A DNA stretch of 6,948 bases from an uncultured Spirochaetaceae bacterium (GTDB lineage: Bacteria; Spirochaetota; Spirochaetia; Treponematales; Treponemataceae), in the NCBI GenBank assembly GCA_902797925.1, contig CADBUT010000410.1, forward strand, positions 1 through 6,948, given 5' to 3'. The position numbers and the translations under genes are program-made. Shown one piece after another: positions 5,821-6,948 of the stretch. Every line of letters starts with the position of its first letter. Within the stretch, counting starts at the first letter, position 1. The notes below the pieces were generated by a model. It worked only from the letters and a program-made list of their open reading frames with translations, searched no databases and was not told where the DNA came from.

Positions 5821-5848
5821 TGTACAAACAGCTTCATTTGGCTATACT
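5820..5848 (+). promoter_or_regulatory. Sigma70-type promoter of argG
   Basis: TTGTAC (5820-5825), an optimal 17-base spacer, and TATACT (5843-5848). Transcription would begin near 5855, giving a leader of about 40 bases. That leader holds a small GC hairpin (CGGG 5868-5871 with CCCG 5878-5881) directly against the ribosome-binding site AAAGGA (5882-5887). Confidence 0.72.
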
Positions 5849-5895
5849 TGCATTTGTGAATCTATTACGGGTTTTGTCCCGAAAGGAATAAATAT

Positions 5896-6948
5896 ATGGC
5901 AAAAGAAAAGGTAATCTTAGCTTATTCAGGCGGACTTGACACCACTGTAATCATTCCGTGGCTCAAAGAAAATTATGACTACGACGTTATCGCTGTCTGC
6001 ATCGACGTTGGACAGGGCGACGACTGGAAAAAGATTAAAGACCGCGCGCTCAAGACAGGCGCAAGCGCATGTTATGTTGTTGATGCACGCAAAGAATATA
6101 TCGAAGAATACATCTGGCCGGCTGTAAAGGCAAACTGCGTCTATGAAGACAAATATCTTCTTGGCACATCAACAGCCCGCCCTCTCATCGGAAAAATCCT
6201 CGTTGAATACGCGCGTCAGGAAGGCGCAACAGCTATCTGCCACGGCGCAACAGGAAAAGGCAACGACCAGATCCGTTTTGAACTTGCAATCAAGGCATTT
6301 GCACCAGATTTGCGCGTTATCGCTGCATGGCGCGACCCGAAATGGAACATGGACAGCCGCGACGCTGAAATCGCATATCTTGAAAAGCGCGGCCTTGAAG
6401 TGCCGATGAAGAAAGATCAGTCTTATAGCCGCGACGAGAACATCTGGCATCTTTCTCACGAAGGTCTTGAGCTTGAAGAAACAGAAAACGAGCCGAACTG
6501 GAAGCACATGCTCCAGCTTACAACTGTGCCGGAAGAAGCACCAGAATCTGGCGAATACGTAAAAATCGAATTCGAAAAAGGTATTCCTGTAAGCGTAAAC
6601 GGCAAAAAAATGGATGCTCTTGAACTCATGCTTGAGCTCAACAAAATCGGCGGCAGAAACGGCGTTGGTCTTGTAGACATCTGCGAAAACCGCTGCGTCG
6701 GCATGAAGAGCCGCGGCGTTTACGAAACACCGGGCGGAGCAATCCTTTATGCCGCTCACGAAATGATGGATCACCTCTGTCTTGACCGCGATACATACCA
6801 TTACAAACAGCAGGTAAGCCTCCGCATGAGCGAGCTCATCTACGACGGCAAATGGTTCACAACATTGATGGACGCTTGTATGGCTTTTGTAGACAAGACA
6901 CAGGAAACTTGCACCGGCTGGGTAAACCTCAAGCTCTACAAGGGTTCA
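5896..6948 (+). CDS. argG: Argininosuccinate synthase, N-terminal 351 codons (cut by window end)
   Basis: Joins citrulline and aspartate with ATP to form argininosuccinate, the penultimate step of arginine synthesis, in the cytoplasm. The frame runs from ATG 5896 to the last base with no stop. 351 residues are present of a usual length near 400, so only the C-terminal tail is missing. Family landmarks are in order: AYSGGLDT (9-16), the ATP pyrophosphatase loop; the HGATGKGNDQIRFE stretch (116-129), binding ATP and substrates; SYSRDENIW (176-184); GRNGVG (253-258); and ENRCVGMKSRGVYETPGG (264-281). The start is supported by AAAGGA eight bases upstream and by the usual short lead into the pyrophosphatase loop. 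The sequence is of the common bacterial/eukaryotic type, with no frameshift or missing motif. No argH or other arginine gene lies in the window, but the downstream side is not visible. The adjacent 19-bp palindrome is a possible control site. Confidence 0.97.
   Translation, partial: MAKEKVILAYSGGLDTTVIIPWLKENYDYDVIAVCIDVGQGDDWKKIKDRALKTGASACYVVDARKEYIEEYIWPAVKANCVYEDKYLLGTSTARPLIGKILVEYARQEGATAICHGATGKGNDQIRFELAIKAFAPDLRVIAAWRDPKWNMDSRDAEIAYLEKRGLEVPMKKDQSYSRDENIWHLSHEGLELEETENEPNWKHMLQLTTVPEEAPESGEYVKIEFEKGIPVSVNGKKMDALELMLELNKIGGRNGVGLVDICENRCVGMKSRGVYETPGGAILYAAHEMMDHLCLDRDTYHYKQQVSLRMSELIYDGKWFTTLMDACMAFVDKTQETCTGWVNLKLYKGS

Noticed and set aside
6169..6801. 210-codon open frame antisense to argG
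   Set aside because: It lies wholly inside argG, whose motifs are all intact on the other strand. The translation is low-complexity, Phe/Val/Cys-rich antisense output with no ribosome-binding site or recognisable domain.

Overview
The window looks like chromosome from a spirochete, most likely a commensal (gut or oral) Treponema. The pointers are an exported lipoprotein flavin reductase with a spirochete-type lipobox, a C-type-lectin surface protein of a style I associate with host-associated treponemes, and moderate GC with many AT-rich intergenic signals. This assignment comes from protein character, not a database match. No mobile gene, rRNA, tRNA or CRISPR array is visible.

Layout from left to right. 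(1) 1-1581, plus strand: the 3' part of a large secreted or surface protein whose beginning lies outside the window. It has a beta-rich N-terminal part and a C-terminal C-type lectin-like domain with EPN and WND calcium/sugar-binding motifs. A hairpin follows the stop codon, and a strong bidirectional terminator (1701-1734) separates it from the next, convergent gene. (2) 1758-3533, minus strand: a lipoprotein flavoenzyme with an FMN-binding domain fused to a fumarate-reductase-type FAD domain. All the fumarate reductase catalytic residues appear to be present. (3) 3534-3707: a compact divergent promoter region. It has two good sigma70-type promoters sharing the core GCTATAATAGT in mirror orientation, with inverted repeats between them. 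(4) 3708-4379, plus strand: a 223-residue Cys/His-rich protein, probably DUF6062-like and zinc-binding, with a duplicated CPxC...GxCxxH signature and an apparently leaderless mRNA. (5) 4380-4539: a short convergent intergenic region packed with stem-loops. (6) 4540-5634, minus strand: a polytopic membrane acyltransferase (acyltransferase-3 family). (7) 5635-5895: a divergent intergenic region with a 90-bp imperfect palindrome, a perfect 19-bp palindrome and the argG promoter. (8) 5896-6948, plus strand: the first 351 codons of argG, argininosuccinate synthase, cut off by the window end.

The genes do not form one operon. Strand order is +, -, +, -, +, so every gene appears to be its own transcription unit. 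The flavoenzyme implies anaerobic respiration or disposal of reducing power outside the cytoplasmic membrane. The lectin-like protein implies glycan binding at the surface, and the acyltransferase implies O-acylation of an envelope glycan or similar substrate. argG is arginine biosynthesis housekeeping. I see no convincing evidence of a new multi-gene system. The most unusual items are the duplicated Cys/His protein with its leaderless promoter, the mirrored divergent promoters with operator-like repeats, and the 90-bp palindrome upstream of argG.
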